From positions 1 to 64,000 of the forward strand of contig CAYXDO010000038.1 of assembly GCA_964463485.1 (NCBI GenBank): 64,000 bases of DNA, in the 5' to 3' direction. Positions 7,511 to 15,354 of the stretch are shown one piece after another (the first letter of the stretch is position 1; every line of letters starts with the position of its first letter). The DNA comes from CAYXDO01 sp964463485. GTDB lineage: Bacteria > Myxococcota > Kuafuiibacteriia > Kuafuiibacteriales > Kuafuiibacteriaceae. Made by a program: the position numbers and the translations under genes. The notes below the pieces were generated by a model. That model had not been told where the DNA came from, did no database searches, and saw only the letters and a program-made list of their open reading frames with translations.

Positions 7511-8865
7511 ACCGAGGTCTCTGGCCCGCAGCAGGAGGGCCCGCAGCAGGAGGCTTCTGGTTGGCTGACTTCAGGTTTGATGACTTCGAGCGTGGCGGTT
7601 TTGGGCTTGGTGGCTTCGATCGTCGCGGAAGCCACGTACTCTTCGATTCCGGACCCTGGCATCCAGCTGCCGATGATCTCGCGACTCTCCTTCACGTCGA
7701 TTTTGACCTGCGCGAACCCCGCGCTTCGCAGCCACGCGCCCAATGACTCGACAGAGGCCGCGCCCGCCACACAACCGGTCAGCGCAGCCACGTCGTGTTC
7801 GAGGGCCGGGGGGAGCTCCCGCAGCTTGACCACGTCCGAGATGGCGAGCCGCCCGCCTGGTTTCAGTACGCGATGAGCCTCTCGAAACACCGCCTCTTTG
7901 GCCGGGCTGAGATTGATGACGCAGTTGGAGAGGATGACGTCGACCGAACCATCGGGCACCGGCAAGTGCTCGATCTCGCCGAGCCTGAACTCTACGTTCG
8001 CGGCCTCGAGCTTCTGAGCGTTGGCTCTGGCCTTGGCGATCATGTCTGCCGTCATGTCGACCCCGATGACCCGGCCGGTGGGTCCGACCTGCTTGGCCGC
8101 GAGGAAGCAGTCGAATCCGCCGCCGGCTCCGAGGTCGAGCACGACTTCGCCCGCCCGGAGGCCCGCTATGGCCTGCGGATTTCCGCAGCCGAGACCCATG
8201 TTGGCTCCGTCGGGCACGGACGCGAGATCGTTGGGTGAGTATCCGAGCCTGAGACTCGCATCCGGATCGCTGCCGCCACAACAGCCCGGAGCGCAACTCG
8301 AGGCGGTTTGGCGGGCCACGTGGCCGTATTGCTCGCGCACGAGCGAGCGGACTTCGTCGTTCGATCTTTCGTTCACTGGAAGGGACCTCCTGTTGATCAA
8401 GACGAGCACCTCGTCAGAAGGACGCACGTCTTGTTGCGCCTGCTCGGACGCGTCCTTCTCGAAGCGCTCGATCAAGCCTCGGATCGTGTCGCGAGCCTCC
8501 CGAAACCGTTGGAGCACCTCGTCGGAAGCCGCGACATCACTGCTGGCGGGGTCGGGGATCGGCCAGTGAATACGCCGGGCTCCGCCGAGAAAGACGGGGC
8601 AGACTTCTTCCGCGCAGAGCGTAATCACCGTGCCGATGGTCGTCGGATCGATCGTTTCGACGGACTTCGAGTGGTGGGTCGTGAGGTCGATGCCGAGCTC
8701 CGCCATGACCTGGATGGCATATGGGTTCACCTTCGACGGCCGGCTGCCCGCGCTCCACACGGGCACGCGGTCGCCGAAAATCACGCGACCGAGCCCTTCA
8801 GCCATCTGGCTACGAGCGGAGTTCGCTACGCAGAGAAACAAGATCCCTTTCTTCTCGGAGCTCAT
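7507..8865 (-). CDS. arsC-arsM: Fused arsenate reductase and arsenite methyltransferase
   Basis: A 452-residue two-enzyme protein. Residues ~7-140 are a low-molecular-weight-phosphatase-type arsenate reductase: Cys12-X5-Arg18 loop, then Cys84 and Cys89, as in thioredoxin-linked ArsC, reducing As(V) to As(III). Residues ~165-420 are an S-adenosylmethionine-dependent As(III) methyltransferase: SAM motif LDLGAGGGFDC and three cysteines (Cys253, Cys315, Cys365) at the positions known to hold arsenite in ArsM. An SSCAPGCCGG segment lies near the junction and CCGPSCCGP at the end. The fusion would pass As(III) from one site to the next. No ArsR or efflux pump gene is nearby in the window. It is followed by the coupled sigma factor. 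Confidence 0.9.
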   Translation of the reverse strand: MSSEKKGILFLCVANSARSQMAEGLGRVIFGDRVPVWSAGSRPSKVNPYAIQVMAELGIDLTTHHSKSVETIDPTTIGTVITLCAEEVCPVFLGGARRIHWPIPDPASSDVAASDEVLQRFREARDTIRGLIERFEKDASEQAQQDVRPSDEVLVLINRRSLPVNERSNDEVRSLVREQYGHVARQTASSCAPGCCGGSDPDASLRLGYSPNDLASVPDGANMGLGCGNPQAIAGLRAGEVVLDLGAGGGFDCFLAAKQVGPTGRVIGVDMTADMIAKARANAQKLEAANVEFRLGEIEHLPVPDGSVDVILSNCVINLSPAKEAVFREAHRVLKPGGRLAISDVVKLRELPPALEHDVAALTGCVAGAASVESLGAWLRSAGFAQVKIDVKESREIIGSWMPGSGIEEYVASATIEATKPKTATLEVIKPEVSQPEASCCGPSCCGPETSV

Positions 8866-8930
8866 CGAAGATGAGAGTTGGGCGCCGGTCGGCAGAAGTC
8901 GACGAAAAATCGCAGGTCCCTCGGCCGTGT

Positions 8931-10346
8931 CTATTCGGGCAGGGTGATCTCGAAGGCCACAGGCGATAGATTGCCAAGTGACCTTTGAAAACCCGAGTAC
9001 AGGATGAGTGTCCTATCGTCGGCGAGGAGGATGGGCGGTTTGTCGAGGAACCGAGAAGTCGGCGCGGAGAGGTTGCAGAAATCCTCTCCTTCCCAGAGGC
9101 CGATGAGACCGAGGTCGCCCGTGACCACGAGGCGATCGTTGGGCAGAGGCATCGGGAGGCCAAGTCGGACAGTCTGGCTGAACGGCTGAGGGAGCCTCGT
9201 CCAGGTGCCGCCGGGCAACTCAGGGTGCCTGTCTCGGACGAAGACCGTGTGGTCATTTCGGGAGACCAGGACGCCGCCCCGCTCCGCGAGCCTCACGGGG
9301 CGGCTTCCCAGCTCCGCGTTCGACTCAGTCGGGAGCTCTACCTGCCAGACGGCCCCGTCGTGTCGGCGAATCGATCCGTCCGCGAAGAGCGCGAACAGCT
9401 GCGTTGGTCCGAAGTAGAGGACGTCTTTGACGTTAGCGTAGGGTCCCCCGGGGAATCTCGTCGCAATCGTCGAACCGGCCACCCACTCGAGGAGACCTGG
9501 GGCGGCATACGCTCTTCCACCTGAGGCTGAAACGAACTCAGGCTCCGGAGCTTCGGTGAGTGGGGTGACGTCGAGATCCTCCCCGTCGAGCCCGAGCTGA
9601 AAGCTGAAGCCCCAGCTGATTCCGAAGACAGTTCGAATGCCGTCGAAGGCGAGGTGTCGTATGGGGGGTAGCTGGCCGGCGACGGCGAGTGGCGTGTATT
9701 CCAAGGAAGGCGAAAAGTAGCCCAGCTCGGAGACGTCCTCCCGCCGTGTGACGCCGAGGAGACGACCGTCGGGCAGAAGTTGGATCGACTGGAGGTCGAG
9801 GTCGGCCGGGGGCGTGAGAGGTCTGACTCGGACGCGGTCGCAGAGCCCGGGCGGAGCCGGCAGGGAAAGGGCCTGAAGCGCAGGGCTGAGTGCGACTTCC
9901 TCGTGCCAAGGTCCAATTTTCGTCCCGTCGGAGTCCACCGCCCACGCGGCGACTCGAGGGAGCTCTCCAAGTGAAATGACCTTCGAGAGCTCGGGGGCGC
10001 GTGGGAGCGGGCCGAGCTCGAGGCCCAGGGCGCCCGGCGAAGCTGAGTAGGCGAGCGCCCACAACGTGACAACGCCGTCGGGGAGCGCCCAGTCGACGCG
10101 GTCCGAGCCCCCTCCGGCCGAGACGTGAGTCTCCACGACGGTACCGTTACTCTCGGCGACGATGAGTAGGGTTCCGACGGACGAGTCCTCGAGGGGCGGC
10201 CACTCGACGAACGTGCGATCAGCAGCGGAGTCGCAAGCGACCGAGACGACGACCACGGCCGCGTGCCAGCGCACGACATGATGCTCGCACCGATGTCGAA
10301 GCGCCGCAACCGGCCTTGGCAAGGGAGCATGAGATCGCGGGAACAC
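8931..10346 (-). CDS. Propeller-like surface lipoprotein (member A)
   Basis: Up to 471 residues. The hydrophobic segment and VSVAC lipobox near residue 38 predict a lipoprotein. The track start (GTG, 10346) leaves only 28 bases to the divergent lepB start; an in-frame GTG at 10274 gives a more normal signal peptide and room for promoters. After a small N-terminal domain, repeated short beta-rich units (for example LLPDGRLLGV, LFADGSIRRHDG) suggest a WD/NHL-like propeller. It has no catalytic motif. It shares length and layout, but little sequence, with the lipoproteins at 24259, 25740 and 29761. A copy of its first ~59 codons lies at about 12888-13060. Confidence 0.65.
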   Translation of the reverse strand: MFPRSHAPLPRPVAALRHRCEHHVVRWHAAVVVVSVACDSAADRTFVEWPPLEDSSVGTLLIVAESNGTVVETHVSAGGGSDRVDWALPDGVVTLWALAYSASPGALGLELGPLPRAPELSKVISLGELPRVAAWAVDSDGTKIGPWHEEVALSPALQALSLPAPPGLCDRVRVRPLTPPADLDLQSIQLLPDGRLLGVTRREDVSELGYFSPSLEYTPLAVAGQLPPIRHLAFDGIRTVFGISWGFSFQLGLDGEDLDVTPLTEAPEPEFVSASGGRAYAAPGLLEWVAGSTIATRFPGGPYANVKDVLYFGPTQLFALFADGSIRRHDGAVWQVELPTESNAELGSRPVRLAERGGVLVSRNDHTVFVRDRHPELPGGTWTRLPQPFSQTVRLGLPMPLPNDRLVVTGDLGLIGLWEGEDFCNLSAPTSRFLDKPPILLADDRTLILYSGFQRSLGNLSPVAFEITLPE

Positions 10347-10595
10347 GTTCTCCTGTTCGGGTGTTTGGCCGCGTGTGACTCCCCAAGTGACCGCGCACGA
10401 TGAGAACCCACGCGACGTTGCGAAGGCAGGCCGATGCCCGAGATTTCTGTCGGAGCTTCGCGGGCTGGTCCCAACTCTGGTCGTGATGGGGGTGGCGCTC
10501 TCCGCCCGGTCGTCGATCGCCGATCACTACCACGTTCCGAGCGGGTCGATGGAACCCTCGGTCGAGATTGGAGATCGCATTTTCGTCGACAAGCG
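10160..10595. repeat. Source copy of a duplicated divergent-promoter segment
   Basis: About 436 bases nearly identical to 12888-13299, with a few substitutions and two small deletions in the second copy. It spans the 5' part of the lipoprotein gene, the divergent intergenic region and the first ~72 codons of lepB. Confidence 0.85.
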
Positions 10596-11022
10596 CGCTT
10601 ACGGAGTTCGTGTGCCCTTCACGTCGATCACACTAGGAGAGGCATCGGGACCGAGTCGCGGAGAGGTCGTCGTGCTCGAGTCGCCCGTAGACGGCCGGAC
10701 GCTGCTCAAGCGGGTCGTGGCCGTTCCTGGAGACCGAGTCGAGGTCCGCTCCGGACAAATCATCTTGGACGGTCGACCGGTACCCATCGAGGATTCCGGA
10801 CGAGAGGAGGCGCTTGGCACTCACCGACATCGGTTGCGAAGAGGAGACGGCGGTCGGGACTTCGGTCCCGCGGACGTGCCCCCAGGAAAGTATCTCGTCA
10901 TGGGAGACAACCGGGCGAACAGCCTCGACGGCCGATATTTCGGGCTCGTCGATCGTGATGCCATCCGAGGCAAGGCGCTCGCCGTATACTACCGCAACGG
11001 CTTCGGGTGGCTCGATCTGTGA
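10375..11022 (+). CDS. lepB: Signal peptidase I
   Basis: A 215-residue S26 signal peptidase that cuts Sec/Tat signal peptides outside the inner membrane. One N-terminal membrane segment (LVPTLVVMGVALSARSSI) is followed by box B with catalytic Ser58 in SGSMEPS, box D with catalytic Lys112 in LKRVVAVPGD, and box E (MGDNRANSLDGR). A GTG start at 10375 is used, with an in-frame GTG at 10387 also possible. The gene is divergent from lipoprotein member A. It is complete and of usual length for a compact LepB, unlike the truncated copy at 13082. Confidence 0.92.
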   Translation: MTPQVTAHDENPRDVAKAGRCPRFLSELRGLVPTLVVMGVALSARSSIADHYHVPSGSMEPSVEIGDRIFVDKRAYGVRVPFTSITLGEASGPSRGEVVVLESPVDGRTLLKRVVAVPGDRVEVRSGQIILDGRPVPIEDSGREEALGTHRHRLRRGDGGRDFGPADVPPGKYLVMGDNRANSLDGRYFGLVDRDAIRGKALAVYYRNGFGWLDL

Positions 11023-11045
11023 GTCGACCGCGGGTCCGGTCGAGG

Positions 11046-11065
11046 ATTAGATTAGATTAGATTAG
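11046..11065. repeat. (ATTAG)4 microsatellite
   Basis: Four exact ATTAG units 23 bases after the lepB stop, AT-rich in a GC-rich setting. The copy number may vary between strains; no role is evident. Confidence 0.8.
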
Positions 11066-11176
11066 AGGTGAGTAACAGCGATCGTACTGGGCGTTCGGCG
11101 TAGATCGTGATCCGCGAAGGCGAGTCCGCAGGCTTTCAGTTCGTTCTGGCGCATGTGCTCGGGACAATTCGACCAT

Positions 11177-11206
11177 GCAGACTGAGTGAGTCTGCACTCA
11201 GTCAGC
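11177..11206. other. Hairpin with a perfect 9-base-pair stem
   Basis: GACTGAGTG (11180-11188) and CACTCAGTC (11195-11203) are exact reverse complements around a 6-base loop. After one A-A mismatch the stem extends two more pairs. No T run follows on either strand, so this is not a classic intrinsic terminator. It could be an operator or RNA structure. Confidence 0.55.
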
Positions 11207-11637
11207 GTAGCACAACGTCAGGGCCTCGGCGGGTTCGTTTCTGTCTTCCGCGGCAACGGCTCGATGGAAAAGCTCGGCCGCGAGCGCCGTTGAAAGCTCC
11301 ACTTCCCGAAGTATGACGGATGGCCGAGTTGAGCACCATCATCGAGGATTTCGGGGCGCCGCTGGCGAGCGGTTATCGTGCAGCTACGCTCGGCCGTTGA
11401 GAGGAATCGTGAGGGAGAAAGAACCTAAGCCGCTCGGTGCTGCGTTTACAGTGGACCGTGCTTCGTCACCGTGACCGTCCGTGACCGTGACCGTGGCCCG
11501 CGATAGCGAGTTGTGGACGAGGTTGGGGCTCGGTCGATCGCGCCGGCACTCGTGCGCCCCGAGAATTGGAGCTAGCGGAGGTTCTACGCATGGGCGGACC
11601 AATACCCACAAATCCTCAGCAAACTCGTGATTTCGAC

Positions 11638-12582
11638 TCAGTCGCCGACCCGGAGCTTGTGTCCCAGGATGGGCGACCAGGAAGCAGCACAGGCCAGAGA
11701 CAGACACAGCGGCAAGAGGAAGCCCACGGTGCACCAAACCGTACCTTGCGGGGGCCCGAGTTGCCAGTCAGCAAGCGGAGACAGTCTTGACCATCCGATC
11801 GTGGTCGGGGGCACGAGGAGCGGCGAGAGGGCGGCGGGCACCAACATGACGACTCCCAGGACGCGCCGGTTGTTCGCGACGACGACTGTGAGCCCGAGAA
11901 CCGAGCAGGCCATTTTCAAGCCTCCCGGAACTCCTAACCAACCGTACTCATCGATTCGCTCTGCGAGGCAGCACCCAAGAATGAGCATCCAGAAGGTCGT
12001 GCAGGCGACGGAGAGGTGGAACAGCCGAAGCCGCCGCGGCGACGAGCTCATGGTCGGGTCGAGGCGCTGCTGGCTGTCTTTTCTCGCAGCGACGCCAAGC
12101 ACGACGACCGCAGCGCACGTCGCGACGGCCAATGGCCAGAGTTGGCCGATCATCAGATCGCGGACAAAGGCGTCCGGGTCGCTCCCGTCGGATTCAGAGT
12201 ATCCAAAGAAGTTAACGAAAACCCAACCGTAGGTCTGACCCATCGTGCTCGTGTACGATCCCGTCCACATCCAGGCGGAGGACACCGCCGTGGCGATGGC
12301 AAAGGACAGCGCCCACGCTCGCCGCCGCACGATTCCGTAGATTGCGATCGCCGGCGGAACCACCGCCCACGAGATCTGGAGGGTGGGCGGGTCGACGGCA
12401 TTAGGGACGCGCAGCAGACTTGCCCCGGCCAGACTCACGAGCGCCGTTCCGAGCGCGACGAGCTGGACGCAGCAGCGCTGGACGCTGCAGAGCGCAAAGC
12501 ACGAACCCAACGCGAGGATACCGAGCACCGTGCCATAGAAGAGTCCAAGCATCGGATAGTCGAGTGCCGTGCAGAACAGCAT
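11638..12582 (-). CDS. Multipass membrane protein, unknown
   Basis: A 314-residue, strongly hydrophobic protein with about eight predicted membrane segments, several Cys residues in them (for example CFALCSVQRCC), and a soluble loop near residues 120-145 rich in Gly, Tyr, Phe and Asp. A short basic cytoplasmic-type loop lies at about 165-185 (ARKDSQQRLDP, SSPRRLRL). No transporter or enzyme signature was recognised. It lies inside the first unit of the proposed tandem duplication and has no copy in the second unit. Confidence 0.65.
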   Translation of the reverse strand: MLFCTALDYPMLGLFYGTVLGILALGSCFALCSVQRCCVQLVALGTALVSLAGASLLRVPNAVDPPTLQISWAVVPPAIAIYGIVRRRAWALSFAIATAVSSAWMWTGSYTSTMGQTYGWVFVNFFGYSESDGSDPDAFVRDLMIGQLWPLAVATCAAVVVLGVAARKDSQQRLDPTMSSSPRRLRLFHLSVACTTFWMLILGCCLAERIDEYGWLGVPGGLKMACSVLGLTVVVANNRRVLGVVMLVPAALSPLLVPPTTIGWSRLSPLADWQLGPPQGTVWCTVGFLLPLCLSLACAASWSPILGHKLRVGD

Positions 12583-12657
12583 GATCTCAGTCTACGACCG
12601 AAGTCTTTCCAGCAGAAGTGTCGTCAGCGACTTCAGGCGCGACTGTGGGTCGACACG

Positions 12658-12887
12658 AAGGTCAGCTGCGTCTGCGCTCCGCCTGTACGGCTCCGTGACG
12701 CTGCGTCGACGCATGGCCGGCGCCCTCCTCCTCGCGTCCCTTCTCGCTCCGGTGGGACTTCCAATGGACGAGGGCTGTGGCGATCGCCATTCGTAGGCCC
12801 GAACCTAAGGATAGAAGTAGAGGAGCCGTTCCCGGAGGACTTGCCTCGCGACCTCGCCGCTCTTACGAACCCACTCCCGGGCGGCGG
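12658..12887. repeat. Deleted copy of the 14268-14708 region
   Basis: Bases 12658-12795 match 14268-14393 and bases 12803-12887 match 14633-14708. About 235 bases of the source lie between these two blocks and are missing here. The first block still encodes, in frame on the minus strand, the last ~38 residues of the small membrane protein at 14269 (ALVHWKSHRSEK, ending ERRRS and stop). The second encodes the end of the 223-residue protein (REWVRKSGEVARQVLRERLL). Confidence 0.85.
12662..12790 (-). pseudogene. Truncated copy of the small membrane protein
   Basis: A 42-codon ORF starting at an ATG in the copied segment and matching the soluble tail of the 62-residue protein at 14269-14457, including the same stop. 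It lacks the membrane segment. The frame is conserved despite many substitutions, so loss may be recent or the peptide may still be made. Confidence 0.55.
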
Positions 12888-13125
12888 CGATGAGTATGGT
12901 TCCGACGGACGAGTCCTCGAGCGGCGGCCACTCGACGAACATGCGATCAGCAGCGGAGTCGCAAGCGACCGAGACGACGACCCCGGCCGCGTGCCAGCGC
13001 ACGACATGATGCTCGCACCGATGTCGAGCCGCCGCAACAGATAGCGGGAACACGTTCTCCTGCTCGGGTGTTTGGCCGCGTGTGACTCCCCAAGTGACCC
13101 CGCACGATGAGAACCCACGCGACAT
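12805..13125 (-). pseudogene. Chimeric remnant: lipoprotein 5' end joined to another gene's 3' end
   Basis: An open 106-codon frame. The N-terminal part (AARHRCEHHVVRWHAA to SSVGTILI) copies the first codons of lipoprotein member A. It then switches at about 12888 to REWVRKSGEVARQVLRERLLYFYP, copied from near the end of the 223-residue protein at 14584. Neither original function can survive. The join marks the proposed duplication junction. Confidence 0.75.
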
Positions 13126-13299
13126 TGCGAAGGCAGGCCGATGCCGAAGATTTCTGTCGGAGCTTCGCGAGCTAGTCCCAACTCTGGTCGTGATGGTGGC
13201 GCTCTCCGCACGGTCGTCGATCGCCGATCACTACTACGTCCCGAGCGGATCGATGGAACCCTCGGTCGAGATTGGAGATCGCATTTTCGTGGACAAGCG
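12888..13299. repeat. Second copy of the divergent-promoter segment
   Basis: Near-identical to 10160-10595. It contains the whole region between lipoprotein A and lepB, so it probably carries working divergent promoters that now drive gene fragments. The match stops abruptly after the codons for DKR of lepB. Confidence 0.85.
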
Positions 13300-13324
13300 T
13301 GGCGCTCAGCCATCAGTGGTATAG
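13082..13324 (+). pseudogene. Truncated lepB copy
   Basis: An 80-codon frame from the same GTG as lepB, matching residues 1 to ~72 with the membrane segment and SGSMEPS serine box. It ends in unrelated codons before the catalytic lysine region, so it cannot be an active signal peptidase. It stops 45 bases before the GTG of the next gene, which may use its promoter. Confidence 0.85.
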
Positions 13325-13369
13325 TCTCGGCATGTTCGGCGACGCATACTTGCTCGGTCGGCGCTGTGC

Positions 13370-14194
13370 GTGCCCGCAGGAGTCCTCGATCGCCTCGTCG
13401 AGGAACCGATTCAACTCGCGGGGCTGGATCCCGAGATTCTTGGAGATTTCGTGCCGACTCTCGACACCACGATCGAGACTTGGCGCGACGCCTACGATCT
13501 CGTCGCCTGGCCGAAGCTCGCGGAGCACCTGGCCGAGAGGTTCGAGGTGAACGTCCCACGGTCGAGCTGGCAGCACGCCTTCGAGCCCGAGTCTCAGCAG
13601 ACTCTTCGCTCGGTGTGTGAGTTGATTGCGCGCCAGGGCACGGTGCCGGTCTTCGTTCCGCAGAAACTCGGGGGCACCCAGTGCGAGGCGGCAGGCGCGT
13701 TTCTGTCCATCCGAAAGCTCCTGCAGGTCTCCGGGGTCGACGTTCGCGGATTGCGTCCGTCCACGCCGATCGCGCCCTTCCTCGAGACTCATCCAGGCGT
13801 GTTCGCCCGTGAAATTCTCCCGCTCGCGCCAGGCCGGGTACGGCCCCCCGAGGTCCCGGTGGTCTGGAGCCAGGGGTCGCTGGCCAGCGCGTGCGTGTGC
13901 GTGGTGCTGTTGGCTGCGGGCATCTTGCTCCCGGTCGTCGTGCTTCTGAGTTGGTTCTTCCGCGGTCCGGAGCCACGGATGACACTCCCGAAGGTCGAGA
14001 CGTTCTCGGACCTCGCGCGGGCGCTCTCGAAGAGCAGTCGCTGGCACGAGACGATTGGGAGGCTCTCCCTGTCGGACGGCCTCGGCCATACTCTCTGCTC
14101 GCCGGAGCCCGGTCCGCCCGCGCATTCCCGCTGCGGGCGGGCGCCTCGCCCTTCAGATGGGGCTCCGCGATCGATCACGAATTCGTATACTTGA
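13370..14194 (+). CDS. Predicted single-pass membrane protein, unknown
   Basis: A 274-residue protein from a GTG start. Residues 1-160 are soluble, with a helical, charged first half (VPTLDTTIETWRDAYDLVAW) and two Cys residues. A single membrane span (SACVCVVLLAAGILLPVVVLLSW) lies at about 170-195, followed by a basic Ser/Pro-rich tail that may be partly read-through of less conserved DNA. No family was recognised. The gene lies just after the truncated lepB copy and may be expressed from the captured lepB promoter. Confidence 0.55.
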   Translation: MPAGVLDRLVEEPIQLAGLDPEILGDFVPTLDTTIETWRDAYDLVAWPKLAEHLAERFEVNVPRSSWQHAFEPESQQTLRSVCELIARQGTVPVFVPQKLGGTQCEAAGAFLSIRKLLQVSGVDVRGLRPSTPIAPFLETHPGVFAREILPLAPGRVRPPEVPVVWSQGSLASACVCVVLLAAGILLPVVVLLSWFFRGPEPRMTLPKVETFSDLARALSKSSRWHETIGRLSLSDGLGHTLCSPEPGPPAHSRCGRAPRPSDGAPRSITNSYT

Positions 14195-14268
14195 GCCTGG
14201 TCCACGGTCTGCGCGGCCCGTTTCAAGTCGATGCTTTGGTTGCGGTCACCACGCGCTGTGCGGGAGAG

Positions 14269-14457
14269 TCAGCTGCGTCTCCGCTCCGTCGCCGCGGCTT
14301 CGTGACGCTGGGTCGATGTGTGGTCGGCGCCCTCCCGTTCCTTCTCGCTCCGCTGGGACTTCCAATGGACGAGGGCCGTCGCGACCGCCACGACGACGAA
14401 TCCGCCTGGGACGACCACGGCGGTGGCGACGAGCGCTGCCTTGGTCCAGCTCGACAC
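14269..14457 (-). CDS. Small single-span membrane protein
   Basis: A 62-residue protein from a GTG start: one membrane span (ALVATAVVVPGGFVVVAVATALV), then a highly charged tail rich in Arg, Glu, Gln and His. That pattern is typical of a small inner-membrane protein with a cytoplasmic tail. The tail is duplicated, in frame, at 12662-12790, which supports it being a real coding sequence. It follows the 223-residue gene on the same strand. The function is unknown. Confidence 0.6.
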   Translation of the reverse strand: MSSWTKAALVATAVVVPGGFVVVAVATALVHWKSQRSEKEREGADHTSTQRHEAAATERRRS

Positions 14458-14583
14458 GCGCCCACGTCGAGCATGATTCGGGCCAGATTCAGTTTCTCTC
14501 GAAACGTAGCTCCGGCGGCCGATCCTACGACATCAGGTGCAAAAGTTGTCGAGGTCAGGCGCGGAAAGATGAGTTCGCAAGGG

Positions 14584-15255
14584 TCAGGCCATTCTTCGGC
14601 CCGCGGCGAGCAGCCGTTCGAGCGGAACCTCCGGATAGAAGTACAGGAGTCGTTCCCGCAGGACTCGCCGCGCGACCTCACCGCTCTTACGAACCCACTC
14701 CCGCGTACGGCCGGCCCGCTGCAACTCGGCGAGCTCGGCGAAGGCGTCGAAGAACGACAAGTCGGCTACCTTCAAGACGTCCGGAGCGAGCTCCGGCTCT
14801 CCTCGGCCCGCGAGCAAGGCTCCCACGAGCGCGAGCGCCTCGTCCTCCGCGCCCGCCTGCACGAGCCGTAGCGCTCGTTCGATACTCTCGGCTGCCAGTG
14901 TTCGGTCGAGCCTCTTCATGTCGATGTATCGACCTCCTACGGCACGCTCCACCGACGCGAACACCACGCGATTGCGAGCGCGACTCAGGACCAACGTGAG
15001 CAGATTTGCTCGGGAGCCTATCGCGAGCCGCACCGCGATGGGTGAGAGCGGCCCCACCCACCAGAGCGGGAGCTTGGGCCCGTAGCCGAGGAAGGGCTTG
15101 ATCCAGCCGCCGGCTCGCTCGCCTCGCTGAAATCGAATCAACTCGCGCCACGGCTCGAACACTTCCTCCCGGCAGAAGCGCGCGCTCGCTTCGTCGAGCT
15201 CCGACGAGGTCAGCTCAGCCGAGTAGACGGCGTTCACCCCATGATTGTATCGCAC
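14584..15255 (-). CDS. Hypothetical protein with helical C-terminal half
   Basis: A 223-residue protein from a GTG start (an in-frame GTG at 15237 is also possible). The first half is mixed, with aromatic segments (GGWIKPFLGYGPKLPLWWVGPL) and no signal peptide. The second half is Ala/Glu/Leu-rich and probably helical (RTLAAESIERALRLVQAGAEDEALALVGALL). It ends in a basic segment (REWVRKSGEVARRVLRERLL) that is duplicated at about 12.8 kb. No family was recognised. Confidence 0.6.
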   Translation of the reverse strand: MRYNHGVNAVYSAELTSSELDEASARFCREEVFEPWRELIRFQRGERAGGWIKPFLGYGPKLPLWWVGPLSPIAVRLAIGSRANLLTLVLSRARNRVVFASVERAVGGRYIDMKRLDRTLAAESIERALRLVQAGAEDEALALVGALLAGRGEPELAPDVLKVADLSFFDAFAELAELQRAGRTREWVRKSGEVARRVLRERLLYFYPEVPLERLLAAGRRMA

Positions 15256-15354
15256 CGCGCACGAGTTGCCTACGCGCGAGCCCTCCGGTATCTCTGATCA
15301 GTCGCCACGCGAGCTCATGCCTTCGTTCCCTTCAGGGGCGCCCTGCGTTCGTTC

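Larger units (their letters stand above)
11023..11637. other. Intergenic region with simple repeats and a hairpin
   Basis: About 615 bases between lepB and the convergent 314-residue membrane protein, with no supported gene. It holds (ATTAG)4 at 11046-11065, a strong hairpin at 11177-11206, and a run of GTGACC-type repeats at about 11469-11495. Short plus-strand frames here have no recognisable product. Confidence 0.6.

Noticed and set aside
11177..11206. Intrinsic terminator for lepB
   Set aside because: The stem is good but no T run follows on either strand, and it is 155 bases past the stop.
12633..13985. 450-codon minus-strand ORF across the mosaic region
   Set aside because: Arg/Pro-rich and not protein-like; it crosses the duplication joint and lies antisense to the 274-residue gene.
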